DNA from: Acidobacteriaceae bacterium
GTDB lineage: Bacteria > Acidobacteriota > Terriglobia > Terriglobales > Acidobacteriaceae
Assembly (NCBI GenBank): GCA_003139095.1
Contig: PLHW01000041.1
Coordinates: 141,192-205,191 of the forward strand
DNA: 64,000 bases
Direction: 5' to 3'
This document shows positions 17,470 through 25,253 of this stretch, piece by piece. Below the pieces are notes generated by a model. The model was not told the origin of the DNA and searched no databases. It saw nothing but the letters and a program-made list of their open reading frames with translations. The stretch's first letter is position 1. Every line of letters starts with the position of its first letter. A program made the position numbers and the translations under genes.

Positions 17470-18495
17470 CTACGGCTGATAAATCTGCACGTTGTCGATG
17501 ACGGGGCCGCCATTCGCCGCCCATCCGCCGATGCAGTAGAGCTGCCCCTTATACACTGCGGACGCGGAGAAAATGTTGCCTTGCGGCGCTGGAGCCAGCG
17601 TCGTCCACTTATTCTTCGAGAGCTGGAACGACTCGTTGAGCGTGTAGTTGAAAAGGCCGCCCACGTCGTACAACTTGGTGCCTATCGATCCGTGGCAAGG
17701 CGCGTAGCGCGATGCCGGGTCGCTCGCCAGCGTCTTCCACGTATTCGTTGCCGTGTCGTAGCCTTCGTTGTCGCCGGTGTTGCCTCCGCCATTGGTGCCC
17801 CCGTCGGCAACCACAATCGTCGTTCCGATCAGGCCCGCTGCGGACTGCGACTTGTCCACCAGCATCGGCGCCTCTTCGGTCCAGGTATTGGTCGCGGGAT
17901 TATAGCTTTCCACCGTCGCGAGGTTGCCGTTCCCGCTCGCGTTGGAGGCACCGCCGATCACATAAATGATGTTCTTCTCGACCACGGCTTCGGCGCTGAA
18001 TCTCGCGGTTGGCATGTCCGCCATGGCAGTCCAGCTTTTGGTCTTGGGGTTGTACGCCCACACGGCATTCGTCGCCGAGTTGCCCCCATCGCTGGTGCCG
18101 CCAAACACGTATAAGACGTTTTTCACCACCGCCGCGCTCGGCGATTCGATCACGGTTGGATACGACACGCCGGTGCCCCAGGTGTTGGTGACCGGGTTGT
18201 AGATTTGCACATCGGCAACTTGCTCGGTGCCGTTGTACCCGCCGACCACGTAGATCTCGTTCTTGAGTACGGCCGCGGTCGAGAATGCAAGAGGCGTCGG
18301 CATCGCCGCGCCGCTCGTCCACGTGTTGTGGTTCACCGCCGGTGCCTGCGCCTCCCCCGGTTCGGTCTGCGCCTGCACCCCATCCGCATAAGCCCCCAGC
18401 GCGGGCAGTAATATGATCCCGGCCAGAAATAACAGCCCACTTAGCCCGAGAATTACAAATAACCCCTTGCTGAATTCGCGATAAGACGCTGGCAT
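17470..18495 (-). CDS. Secreted kelch-repeat protein (paralogue 4)
   Basis: A 341-residue exported kelch propeller and the first gene of the minus-strand secreted block. The ATG at 18495 follows GGGGAGG. The hydrophobic segment LFVILGLSGLLFLAGIILL (about residues 10-28) is the signal peptide, then NHNTWTSGAAMPTP and the repeats IYVVGGYNG, LYVFGGTSDG, IYVIGGASN and LYCIGGWA; the end is DNVQIYQP. It faces the HTH/TPR regulator at 18638 across a 142-base divergent region, so that protein is a candidate regulator of the block. Confidence 0.86.
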   Translation of the reverse strand: MPASYREFSKGLFVILGLSGLLFLAGIILLPALGAYADGVQAQTEPGEAQAPAVNHNTWTSGAAMPTPLAFSTAAVLKNEIYVVGGYNGTEQVADVQIYNPVTNTWGTGVSYPTVIESPSAAVVKNVLYVFGGTSDGGNSATNAVWAYNPKTKSWTAMADMPTARFSAEAVVEKNIIYVIGGASNASGNGNLATVESYNPATNTWTEEAPMLVDKSQSAAGLIGTTIVVADGGTNGGGNTGDNEGYDTATNTWKTLASDPASRYAPCHGSIGTKLYDVGGLFNYTLNESFQLSKNKWTTLAPAPQGNIFSASAVYKGQLYCIGGWAANGGPVIDNVQIYQP

Positions 18496-18570
18496 AAAAC
18501 CTCCCCTAACATGGTTTAGGTGCAACTTTTTGCAGCTCACTTCCGAGTGTCCCCACACCCGAATCTCGGC

Positions 18571-18576
18571 TATAAT
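18571..18576 (+). promoter_or_regulatory. Candidate -10 element upstream of the HTH/TPR gene
   Basis: A perfect TATAAT 62 bases before the start of the gene at 18638. No good -35 is seen at 16-18 bases upstream, so it might need an activator. A 7-codon frame (ATG at 18607, TGA at 18628) lies between it and the gene start. Confidence 0.35.
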
Positions 18577-18637
18577 CGATTGAATTCCTCCCCCGGGGCA
18601 ATCGACATGAACGGTCAGGAACGGACTTGATCGGACA

Positions 18638-20560
18638 TTGCCCTCAATAGGGAGCTTTTTTACGTCTGCACAGTCTCACCGCGACAAACGCCTCGACTCC
18701 TGGAAGGAGATTGCTGCCTTTTTTGAGCGCGACGAGCGCACCGTCCGCCGTTGGGAGATCGAGCGCGGCATGCCCGTCCACCGCGTCCCCGGCAACGCCC
18801 GCGGCGTCGTCTATGCCTTCACCTATGAGTTGGAGGAATGGCTGCAGCGCCCCCAGTCGCAGCAAGAGCCGCTGGCCGCGCCCGATGCGAGTGGACCCGT
18901 CGTCGGCTCAGCGCTGGTCCGAGACTTGGGAGCCGATGCGTCCGTTCCCGACTTTCCTCCGTCGCGTGACCCGGAGACAGACCGATCTCCCGAGAGGGTA
19001 GCGTCAGGGGTTGGGAATCTCCGTGCGCATTCTCAGCTCCTGCTGTGGCTGATGGCTGGGACATTAGCGGTCGCCGTCTTTGCCGGTGTCTACTCCTACC
19101 GCCAGACCGCCCGTTTCGCCGCCCGCGCCGCCGCACAGCAGCCCACCTCCAACCCGCGCAATCCCCACCTCGGCCCCGATTCCGTCGCCGTGCTCCCCTT
19201 CACCAACGCGCGTGGCGATGCCGGCACCGACTATCTCAGCGATGGCATCACCGAGGCATTGATCGGCAACCTCGCCCACCTGCCCCTGCTTAAGGTCAGG
19301 CCCCGCGACGCCGTCTTCCGCTACAAAGGAAAAGATGTTGACCTACGGACGATCGGCAGCAATCTCGGCGTTTCGGTTCTGGTGACCGGGCGAGTCATGT
19401 CGCAGGGTGACAACATCGAAGTCAGCGCCGAGCTTACCGACGTTCGCAACAACGCCGAAATCTGGGGGCGGCACTATACCGGCACAAGCGCCAACATCAT
19501 CTCCCTGCAACAACAATTGGCCGGCGACATCGCGGACAAATTGCGTTCCACGCTCAGCACCACCGAGCGGCAGAACGTTACCAACCAGGGCACCCAGGAT
19601 CCCGAGGCCTATTCGTTGTACTTGAAGGGCCGTTACGCCTGGAACAATCGCAACTTCCCAAAACTACAAACCGCAATCTCTTATTTCAATCAGGCCATCG
19701 CCAAAGACCCCTCATTCGCGCTGGCTTATTCCGGTATCGCCGACGCTTATTCTGTACTGCCAAATTTTGGCGGCAATCCCAGCGAAGATTCTCCCAAGTC
19801 CAATGCCGCCGCCCGCCGCGCCCTGGAGTTGGACCCGACGCTGGCTCACCCCCATGCCGTTCTCGGCAACAACGAAATGCAGTATGACTGGGACTTTGCC
19901 GGGGGCGAGGCGGAATTCAAAAAAGCCATCGAACTCGATCCCAACGACGCCACCGCTCACCAGTGGTATGCCGAAAACCTGGGCACCATTGGAGGCCGCG
20001 AGCCGGAGGCGCTGGCGGAAATCAATCGTGCTCATGAACTGGATCCACTCTCTCCCATCATCACTCGCGTCAAGGGAAGCGTTCTGGTCTCCGCGCGAAA
20101 GTTTGACGAGGCCATCGCCATCTGCAAAAAACTGGAAAATGACGACCCCACCTTCGCCCTCGCCCACGACTGCCTGGGCTGGGCCTATTGGGGAAAACAC
20201 ATGTACCCCGAGATGGTTGAGGAATGGAAGACTTATAGCTTGCTCACCGGCAATCGCAGAGATGTTGAGTTCGGTAATGCCATCGAGCGAGGATTTCAAT
20301 CTGGCGGATGGCGGGGCGCACTCACCCATGCCGCTGCGTTCTTCGAAGCCCAGCGCGCGATCGGCTACGAATCTCCACTCCAGATTGCCCGTTACTACGC
20401 CGATCTCGGCGACAAAGAGCGCGCCTTTCAATGGCTCGATATAGCCTATCGCGAGCACGACTGGCTGCTCGAGGGTTTGAATACTCTAAGCCAGTTAGAC
20501 CCTCTGCGCTCCGATCCGCGCTTTGCGGAACTAGTCCGCAAAGTCGGCCTGCCCAAATAA
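18638..20560 (+). CDS. HTH-domain, TolB-like/FlgO-like and TPR-repeat protein
   Basis: A 640-residue putative membrane-associated regulator. Residues about 15-70 (LDSWKEIAAFFERDERTVRRW) form a helix-turn-helix like those of excisionase/MerR-type binders. A transmembrane helix follows at about 135-155 (LLLWLMAGTLAVAVFAGVYS). Residues about 185-310 (SVAVLPFTN, YLSDGITEAL, LVTGRVM, EIWGRHY) match the TolB-like/FlgO domain found in CadC-like adenylate-cyclase and kinase families. The rest carries TPR repeats (YSLYLKGRYAWN, ALELDPTLAHPH, AIELDPNDATAHQWYA). The start is a TTG at 18638 with a weak ribosome site and is uncertain. Its neighbours suggest control of the divergent kelch block, which is inference. 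Confidence 0.82.
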   Translation: MPSIGSFFTSAQSHRDKRLDSWKEIAAFFERDERTVRRWEIERGMPVHRVPGNARGVVYAFTYELEEWLQRPQSQQEPLAAPDASGPVVGSALVRDLGADASVPDFPPSRDPETDRSPERVASGVGNLRAHSQLLLWLMAGTLAVAVFAGVYSYRQTARFAARAAAQQPTSNPRNPHLGPDSVAVLPFTNARGDAGTDYLSDGITEALIGNLAHLPLLKVRPRDAVFRYKGKDVDLRTIGSNLGVSVLVTGRVMSQGDNIEVSAELTDVRNNAEIWGRHYTGTSANIISLQQQLAGDIADKLRSTLSTTERQNVTNQGTQDPEAYSLYLKGRYAWNNRNFPKLQTAISYFNQAIAKDPSFALAYSGIADAYSVLPNFGGNPSEDSPKSNAAARRALELDPTLAHPHAVLGNNEMQYDWDFAGGEAEFKKAIELDPNDATAHQWYAENLGTIGGREPEALAEINRAHELDPLSPIITRVKGSVLVSARKFDEAIAICKKLENDDPTFALAHDCLGWAYWGKHMYPEMVEEWKTYSLLTGNRRDVEFGNAIERGFQSGGWRGALTHAAAFFEAQRAIGYESPLQIARYYADLGDKERAFQWLDIAYREHDWLLEGLNTLSQLDPLRSDPRFAELVRKVGLPK

Positions 20561-20571
20561 CCGTAGCGCCG

Positions 20572-20599
20572 GCCCCGCGATTACGGGGCGTCACGCCCC
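20572..20599. repeat. Overlapping GC-rich hairpins
   Basis: Two mutually exclusive stems: GCCCCG/CGGGGC (20572-20577 and 20584-20589) and GGGGCG-TCA-CGCCCC (20585-20599). They lie directly after the stop codon at 20560 and before the promoter at 20629. No T-run follows, so termination is uncertain. Confidence 0.5.
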
Positions 20600-20628
20600 C
20601 GCACCCCATCGAAATGCCCCGCCCTTTC

Positions 20629-20657
20629 TTGACAGTCTCTTTTTCCACATTTAACCT
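20629..20657 (+). promoter_or_regulatory. Sigma-70-type promoter of the DUF177-rpmF-plsX-fabD operon
   Basis: A perfect -35 TTGACA (20629-20634), a 17-base spacer and TAACCT (20652-20657) as -10. It sits about 85 bases ahead of the ATG at 20742, in the gap after the HTH/TPR gene. Confidence 0.6.
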
Positions 20658-20741
20658 TAAGCTTTGCTCCCCGAGAGACTTTCTTCTCCGTGCGTGCTTC
20701 CGCGGGCCTTCGCGGTATCGGGTGGGACGGCGGGGGTGCCG

Positions 20742-21293
20742 ATGTTTATCGAAATTAAGGAGTTGGAGCTTCACCCCGTCGATTTTCGGGAGGATTTTGC
20801 TCCCGGAGCGATCGACTTGGGCGAAGAGGTAAAGCAACGGTCCTTATTATTAAGTCAGGGCCGCGCCGATCTCGTCGAGGAGCACCACGGCAGGCACAAG
20901 GTCGTGCAGGACATCCGGGTCAAGGGCAGTCTGGAGACGAGCCTCGAAGTCCCCTGCGCGCGCTGCCTCGAACCGGTCGTTTTCCCGGTGCAACGCAGTT
21001 TTGATCTGATCTATCGCCCGCTCGGAACCGATGCCGGCCACGAAGAGCTTTCCGTGACCGATGCCGAGGCCGAGATTGGTTATTATCAGGGAGGCGGCCT
21101 TCTGCTCGAAGACGCGTTGCGCGAGCAGGTGCTGCTTTCGGTGCCTTTGAAAACCGTCTGCCGCGAAGATTGCAAAGGTTTCTGCCCGCATTGCGGCCGC
21201 AACTTGAACGAAGGCGAATGCTCTTGCTCGGACGAAGTCGAAGATCCGCGCTGGGCCGCGCTGAAAGAAATACGAAGTAAACTGGAACAATAA
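20742..21293 (+). CDS. DUF177 (YceD-family) protein
   Basis: A 183-residue DUF177/YceD protein, a family almost always encoded just before rpmF and implicated in 23S rRNA accumulation. The fold signature is CARCLEPV in the middle and the C-terminal CREDCKGFCPHCGRNLNEGEC, which gives two CxxC pairs. The ATG at 20742 begins MFIEIKEL, the usual N-terminus; upstream codons in the same frame are disregarded. It is first in the operon with rpmF, plsX and fabD. A repeat array lies between it and rpmF. Confidence 0.88.
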   Translation: MFIEIKELELHPVDFREDFAPGAIDLGEEVKQRSLLLSQGRADLVEEHHGRHKVVQDIRVKGSLETSLEVPCARCLEPVVFPVQRSFDLIYRPLGTDAGHEELSVTDAEAEIGYYQGGGLLLEDALREQVLLSVPLKTVCREDCKGFCPHCGRNLNEGECSCSDEVEDPRWAALKEIRSKLEQ

Positions 21294-21295
21294 CC

Positions 21296-21372
21296 TGGCT
21301 CCAAGCTTCAAGCTGCAGGCTCTCAGCTAAACCGGTTTCCCTGAGAGCTTGGAGCTTGGAGCTGAGAGCTTC
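21296..21372. repeat. Word-repeat hairpin array (AGCTTGGAGCT type)
   Basis: Starts 3 bases after the DUF177 stop. The left arm repeats CCAAGCTTCAAGCT and GGCTCTCAGCT; after a short spacer (about 21329-21341) the right arm reads GAGAGCTTGGAGCTTGGAGC, its near complement. The array fills most of the gap before rpmF. Confidence 0.7.
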
Positions 21373-21385
21373 CGAAGGAATCATC

Positions 21386-21571
21386 ATGCCGAATCCAAAA
21401 CGCCGACACTCCCAAAAGCGCACCTCCACTCGCCGCGCCCATGACTCGCTCTCCAGGCTCTCGCTCTCCGAGTGTCCCAACTGCCACGAGCAGAAACTGC
21501 CGCACCGCGCCTGCGCCAAGTGCGGCTACTACAAGGGCCGCGAAGTTCTTGAGGTCGAAGAGAAGTCCTAG
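21386..21571 (+). CDS. rpmF: 50S ribosomal protein L32
   Basis: A 61-residue ribosomal protein of the large subunit. It begins MPNPKRRHSQKRTSTRRAHD, the usual basic L32 start, and contains a zinc-ribbon of two CxxC pairs (CPNC and CAKC). The ATG at 21386 follows GAAGGAA. Placement between a DUF177 gene and plsX is the classical arrangement. Confidence 0.96.
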   Translation: MPNPKRRHSQKRTSTRRAHDSLSRLSLSECPNCHEQKLPHRACAKCGYYKGREVLEVEEKS

Positions 21572-21583
21572 TTTCCTCCCTTC

Positions 21584-22606
21584 ATGCCTAGCGTAATCGC
21601 TCTGGATGCGATGGGGTCCGACAAGGCGCCGAAGCCCGAAATCGAAGGCGCCTTGCAGGCGGCGCGCCACCACGGCGTGCGCGTCCTGCTCGTCGGTCCC
21701 GCAGATCGTCTGCGCGCCGATCTCGCCCGCTACCCCGGCGCCGCGCGCCTTCCCGTCGAAGTCGTTCACGCCAGCGAAGTCATCACCATGGACGACAAAG
21801 TCGACGCCATCCGCGGCAAGCGCGATTCCTCCATCCGCGTCGGTCTGCGCCTGGTGCGCGATGGCCTCGCCGATGGTTTCGTCACCGCCGGCAACACCGG
21901 CGCCGCCATGGCTACCGCCAAAGTCGTCCTCGGCGCTCTGCCCGGCGTCGATCGTCCCGCGCTCGCAGCCGCCTTTCCCACCGCGCTCAACACCGCCGCC
22001 GTTCTCCTCGACGTTGGCGCCAATGTCGATTGCACCGCGCAAAATCTCGAGCAGTTCGCCGTCATGGGCCACATCTATTACCGCACCATCTTCGGAATGA
22101 AAAGTCCCCGCGTCGGCCTCCTCTCCATCGGCGAAGAAGAAAGCAAAGGCAACGACCTCACCCGCGAAGCGTTTCAGCTTTTAAAGCGCCTGCCCATCCA
22201 GTTCGTCGGCAACGTCGAAGGCCGCGACCTCTATAACGGGCACGTCGACGTCATCGTCGCCGACGGCTTTGTCGGCAACGTCGCCCTCAAAACTTCCGAA
22301 GGCGTCGCCAAACTCGTGCGCACGGTTCTCAAAGAGACCCTGAAGTCCACCATCACGCGCCAGGTCGGCGCCTATCTTTCGCGCCACGCGTTTTCCGATT
22401 TCAAAAAACGCCTCGATCACACCGAATACGGCGGCGCTCCGCTTCTCGGCATAAAAGGCGTCTGCATCATTACTCACGGCTCGTCCAATACCAACGCCAT
22501 CAAGAACGCAATCCGTGTAGCCGCCGAATTCGCCGAAGGCAAAGTAAACGAAACCATCGAGCGCGAACTGTCAGGCCTGCGAGCCATGGCCGGCGCAACA
22601 GTTTGA
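21584..22606 (+). CDS. plsX: Phosphate acyltransferase PlsX
   Basis: Converts acyl-ACP and phosphate to acyl phosphate, feeding glycerolipid synthesis through PlsY. The 340-residue sequence opens with [19 protein letters not shown], the family N-terminus. It continues with SVIRVGL-like and [13 protein letters not shown] segments, [46 protein letters not shown] and [19 protein letters not shown]. Length is normal (330-345). It lies 12 bases after rpmF and is separated from fabD by a repeat array. Confidence 0.95.
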   Translation: MPSVIALDAMGSDKAPKPEIEGALQAARHHGVRVLLVGPADRLRADLARYPGAARLPVEVVHASEVITMDDKVDAIRGKRDSSIRVGLRLVRDGLADGFVTAGNTGAAMATAKVVLGALPGVDRPALAAAFPTALNTAAVLLDVGANVDCTAQNLEQFAVMGHIYYRTIFGMKSPRVGLLSIGEEESKGNDLTREAFQLLKRLPIQFVGNVEGRDLYNGHVDVIVADGFVGNVALKTSEGVAKLVRTVLKETLKSTITRQVGAYLSRHAFSDFKKRLDHTEYGGAPLLGIKGVCIITHGSSNTNAIKNAIRVAAEFAEGKVNETIERELSGLRAMAGATV

Positions 22607-22766
22607 AGTTTCAAAGTTTCAAAGTTTCATATTTTCAAGGTTCCAGAGTTTCAAGGTTTCAGAGTTTCAGAGTTTCAGAGTTGCAAGATTTCAAGGCTCC
22701 TCGCGGGTCTAGAACGTTGAAACCTTGAAGCCTTGAAACTTTGAAACCTTGAAACCTTGAAATCTC
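22607..22766. repeat. Word-repeat hairpin array (GTTTCAAGG type), copy 1
   Basis: Begins at the plsX stop codon. The left arm (about 22607-22696) holds around ten degenerate copies of GTTTCAAAG/GTTTCAGAG; the right arm (about 22715-22764) is built from CCTTGAAAC/CTTTGAAAC, the complement. The roughly 18-base spacer between them is not repetitive. The same words recur at 43641, 44187 and 48065. Confidence 0.85.
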
Positions 22767-22774
22767 GCTTCCCT

Positions 22775-23725
22775 ATGACAAACTCGTCCATCACATTCCT
22801 CTTTCCCGGCCAAGGCTCCCAATCCGTCGGGATGGGCAAAGAACTCGCCCAAAATCACGCCGTCGCGCACCAGACTTTCGAAGAAGCCGACGAAGCCCTC
22901 GGCTATAAACTCTCCGACCTCTGCTTCGAGGGCCCCGAAGAAAAACTCAAGCTCACCGAAATCACCCAGCCCGCAATCCTCACCGCCTCCGTCGCCGCCT
23001 GGCGCGTGCTCCATGAAAAAGGCATCAAGCCCGCTTTCGTCGCCGGCCACAGCCTCGGAGAATATTCCGCCCACGTCGCCGCCGGCACGCTCTCCTTCGC
23101 CGACGCCGTCCGCACCGTCCGCAATCGCGGCAAATACATGCAGGAGGCCGTCCCCGTCGGTGTCGGCGCCATGGCCGCCATCCTCGGCATGTCGCTCACG
23201 CAAGTCAGCAAGATTGCCGCCGAGTCCGCCGCCGGAGAAGTCTGCCAAGCCGCTAACATCAACTCGCCCGAGCAAATCGTAATCTCCGGCAACACCGGCG
23301 CCGTCGCCCGCGCCATTCAACTCGCCGCCGAACGCGGCGCTAAAAAGGCCGTCAGCCTTCCCGTCAGCGCACCCTTCCATTGCGCATTAATGCAGCCCGC
23401 GCAAGATCGTCTCGCCGTCGATCTCCGCGCCCTGACGTTTGAAAATCCATCCTGCCCAGTGATTTGTAACGTTGATGCAACGGCGGTGACTTCGCCGGAA
23501 GCCGCGCGCGACGCCCTCATTCGCCAGGTCACCGGCGCCGTCCGTTGGGAAGAATCCGTCCGCCAGTTGATCGACGGCGGCGCCGCCCTCTTCATCGAAG
23601 TCGGTCCCGGCAAAGTTTTATGGGGATTAATGCGCCAAATCGACCGCTCCAAAACCTGCCTCACGGTCGGCGATGAAGCCTCGCTCCAGAAGTCCCTGAC
23701 GAATCTCTCAGTCTCCGCCGCCTAA
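22775..23725 (+). CDS. fabD: Malonyl-CoA:ACP transacylase
   Basis: Transfers malonyl from CoA to acyl carrier protein for fatty-acid elongation. The 316-residue sequence has the FLFPGQGSQSVGMG opening loop, the nucleophile elbow VAGHSLGEYSAH (catalytic serine), the APFHCALMQPA segment with the catalytic histidine, and EVGPGKVLWGL near the C-terminus. The ATG at 22775 directly before TNSSITFLFPGQ is chosen over one 18 bases upstream that falls in the repeat array. The usual fabG/acpP continuation is absent: the next gene is on the other strand. Confidence 0.95.
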   Translation: MTNSSITFLFPGQGSQSVGMGKELAQNHAVAHQTFEEADEALGYKLSDLCFEGPEEKLKLTEITQPAILTASVAAWRVLHEKGIKPAFVAGHSLGEYSAHVAAGTLSFADAVRTVRNRGKYMQEAVPVGVGAMAAILGMSLTQVSKIAAESAAGEVCQAANINSPEQIVISGNTGAVARAIQLAAERGAKKAVSLPVSAPFHCALMQPAQDRLAVDLRALTFENPSCPVICNVDATAVTSPEAARDALIRQVTGAVRWEESVRQLIDGGAALFIEVGPGKVLWGLMRQIDRSKTCLTVGDEASLQKSLTNLSVSAA

Positions 23726-23811
23726 GAAAGGAATTGGGCATTCCGGTAACGGCGATTGGCAACCGGAAACTGATTTACTGAGAACTGACAACTGACAGCT
23801 GAGAACTCTCT

Positions 23812-24258
23812 TCAGTACGGATACACCGTAATCGTCTTGTCCGATTTCTCCACGAACATGCGCGCGTGCTCGGCGCGATCGTTCACCACCACCTCCACGA
23901 TCACTCCGCCGCCGCCAAACGTCTTCGTGTCCGCCGACCCGTAAATCCGAAACGTCTTGATCAATCCCCACTCCCCGCCCGGTCCCCAGTCGCGGTAAAA
24001 ATCCGCATACGCATACTGCTTGTATTTTTGCGGATGCTGCCGCCACTCCGCATCGTTGAAATAAATCGCGTACGCCGACTCGTAATCCTGTTTTCCGAGC
24101 GCCGCAAAAAAGTGGCTGATCACCCGCTCTTCCGGCCAGTTGCGGTACATCCACCCGAGCACGGCGATCACGATCACAACCACAATCGCCGCGACTATCT
24201 TGATCTTGCGCCGCCGCGCACGCGCCACATCAAACGGCTTGGCATCGAGCAATGTCAT
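23812..24258 (-). CDS. Single-pass membrane protein of unknown function
   Basis: 148 residues. A basic N-terminus (ARARRRKIK) precedes one strong transmembrane helix (about 20-37, IVAAIVVVIVIAVLGWMY). An outside domain of about 105 residues follows, with HFFAALGKQDYESAYAIYF, a helix-strand pattern like the NTF2/DUF4878-type domains used as small binding modules. No catalytic residue can be named. It is convergent with fabD and divergent from the secreted pair at 24619. The region after its stop (23757-23812) carries a GAGAACTGACAACTGACAGC run. Confidence 0.65.
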   Translation of the reverse strand: MTLLDAKPFDVARARRRKIKIVAAIVVVIVIAVLGWMYRNWPEERVISHFFAALGKQDYESAYAIYFNDAEWRQHPQKYKQYAYADFYRDWGPGGEWGLIKTFRIYGSADTKTFGGGGVIVEVVVNDRAEHARMFVEKSDKTITVYPY

Positions 24259-24618
24259 AGTTCCGTTATAGTCCTATCAACGCCCTGCCCCAAGCATATC
24301 GGATTTCCCAATCGAAAAGGTAGAGCCGGCGCGATCTCGCATTGTCCTGCTCTTGTCCCTCCGTTGGTTTCCCCGGCGGCTCCGTGGGTTTCCTCGGCGG
24401 ACTCTGCGGGTTTCCTCCGCGCACTCAGCGGGTTCAAGGCCTTCCCCGTGTTACCCCGTGTACCCCGTGGTTCACGCTCTTGATTTCGCCCGCTCGATGC
24501 CCCGATTCATCACAATCCTTCCGTGACGGCGCGCATAGCTTCCTCGCCCGCCCCGCGCTACTCTGATTCCACTCCCTGAACTTTCCTCGGTTCATTCCCT
24601 TCAGAAACGAGATCTACG
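24259..24618. repeat. Divergent intergenic region with CTCCGTGGGTTTCC-type words
   Basis: 360 bases between divergent genes. Around 24355-24475 the sequence repeats related words (CTCCGTGGGTTTCC, CTCTGCGGGTTTCC, CACTCAGCGGG, then CCCCGTG three times). Such CTCCGTG-rich words also occur at 30041-30067. The short reading frames across it on both strands merely follow the repeat and are not called. Confidence 0.6.
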
Positions 24619-25251
24619 ATGCGTGCGTCCCGACGACTCTCATTCGCCGCGCTAGCCTGCGTGGCCCTTATGGTCCCATTCGCCTTCGCCTCCGATGTGT
24701 CCTCCGACCAGGCCACCGCCGAGCGCCTTCTCGGTCCTCAGTGGCAGCAGATTTCCCGCCGCGCCGGAATGATCTTCACCGCCACCGTCCTCGGCCCCGA
24801 TCCCCAATCGCCGAGCGCGTCGTCAACAGGTGGCCCGAGCCCGGTCTTGCGAACAGCCGTCAACGCAACGCGATTCTCGCAAACAGCCGCCCAACTCTCC
24901 CGCACCATCCCCGCCATCGAACTCCGCTTCCGCATCGACCGCCCCATCGCCGGAGTCCGCGCCGGCCAAATCATCACCATCCACCAATGGATCGGCGTCG
25001 CCTCTCGTCAGCCCGCGCTGCACGCTGGTGACCGCGTTCTCCTCTTCTTATATCCCCCCAGCCGTCTAGGCCTCACCAGCCCCGTCGGCGGCGCGCAAGG
25101 CCAGATTCGCCTCGACCCCACCGGCCAGCACGTCGCCCAGAATGCGCAGTCAACGATCCTTCACGCGCAACCAGGCTCCAGGTCGCCGTCGCGCACTTCG
25201 CCCTCCATCACCCAGCTCGAGCGCGCCATCCGCTCTGCCCGAGGAGAATAA
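24619..25251 (+). CDS. Secreted hypothetical protein, possible OB-fold
   Basis: 210 residues with a clear signal peptide (cleavage near AFAFAS, residues 20-25). The mature part has a strand pattern RRAGMIFTATVLG ... ELRFRIDRPIAGVRAGQIITI ... LHAGDRVLLFLYPPS. This order (site of export, 'KG/GV' turn, then a GDxxLLFL strand) is reminiscent of small OB-fold/NTR-type domains, but no specific family can be proven by eye. The C-terminus (150-210) is low complexity. The stop is only two bases before the start of the 1121-residue partner, so the two are probably translated together. Confidence 0.6.
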   Translation: MRASRRLSFAALACVALMVPFAFASDVSSDQATAERLLGPQWQQISRRAGMIFTATVLGPDPQSPSASSTGGPSPVLRTAVNATRFSQTAAQLSRTIPAIELRFRIDRPIAGVRAGQIITIHQWIGVASRQPALHAGDRVLLFLYPPSRLGLTSPVGGAQGQIRLDPTGQHVAQNAQSTILHAQPGSRSPSRTSPSITQLERAIRSARGE

Positions 25252-25253
25252 TC

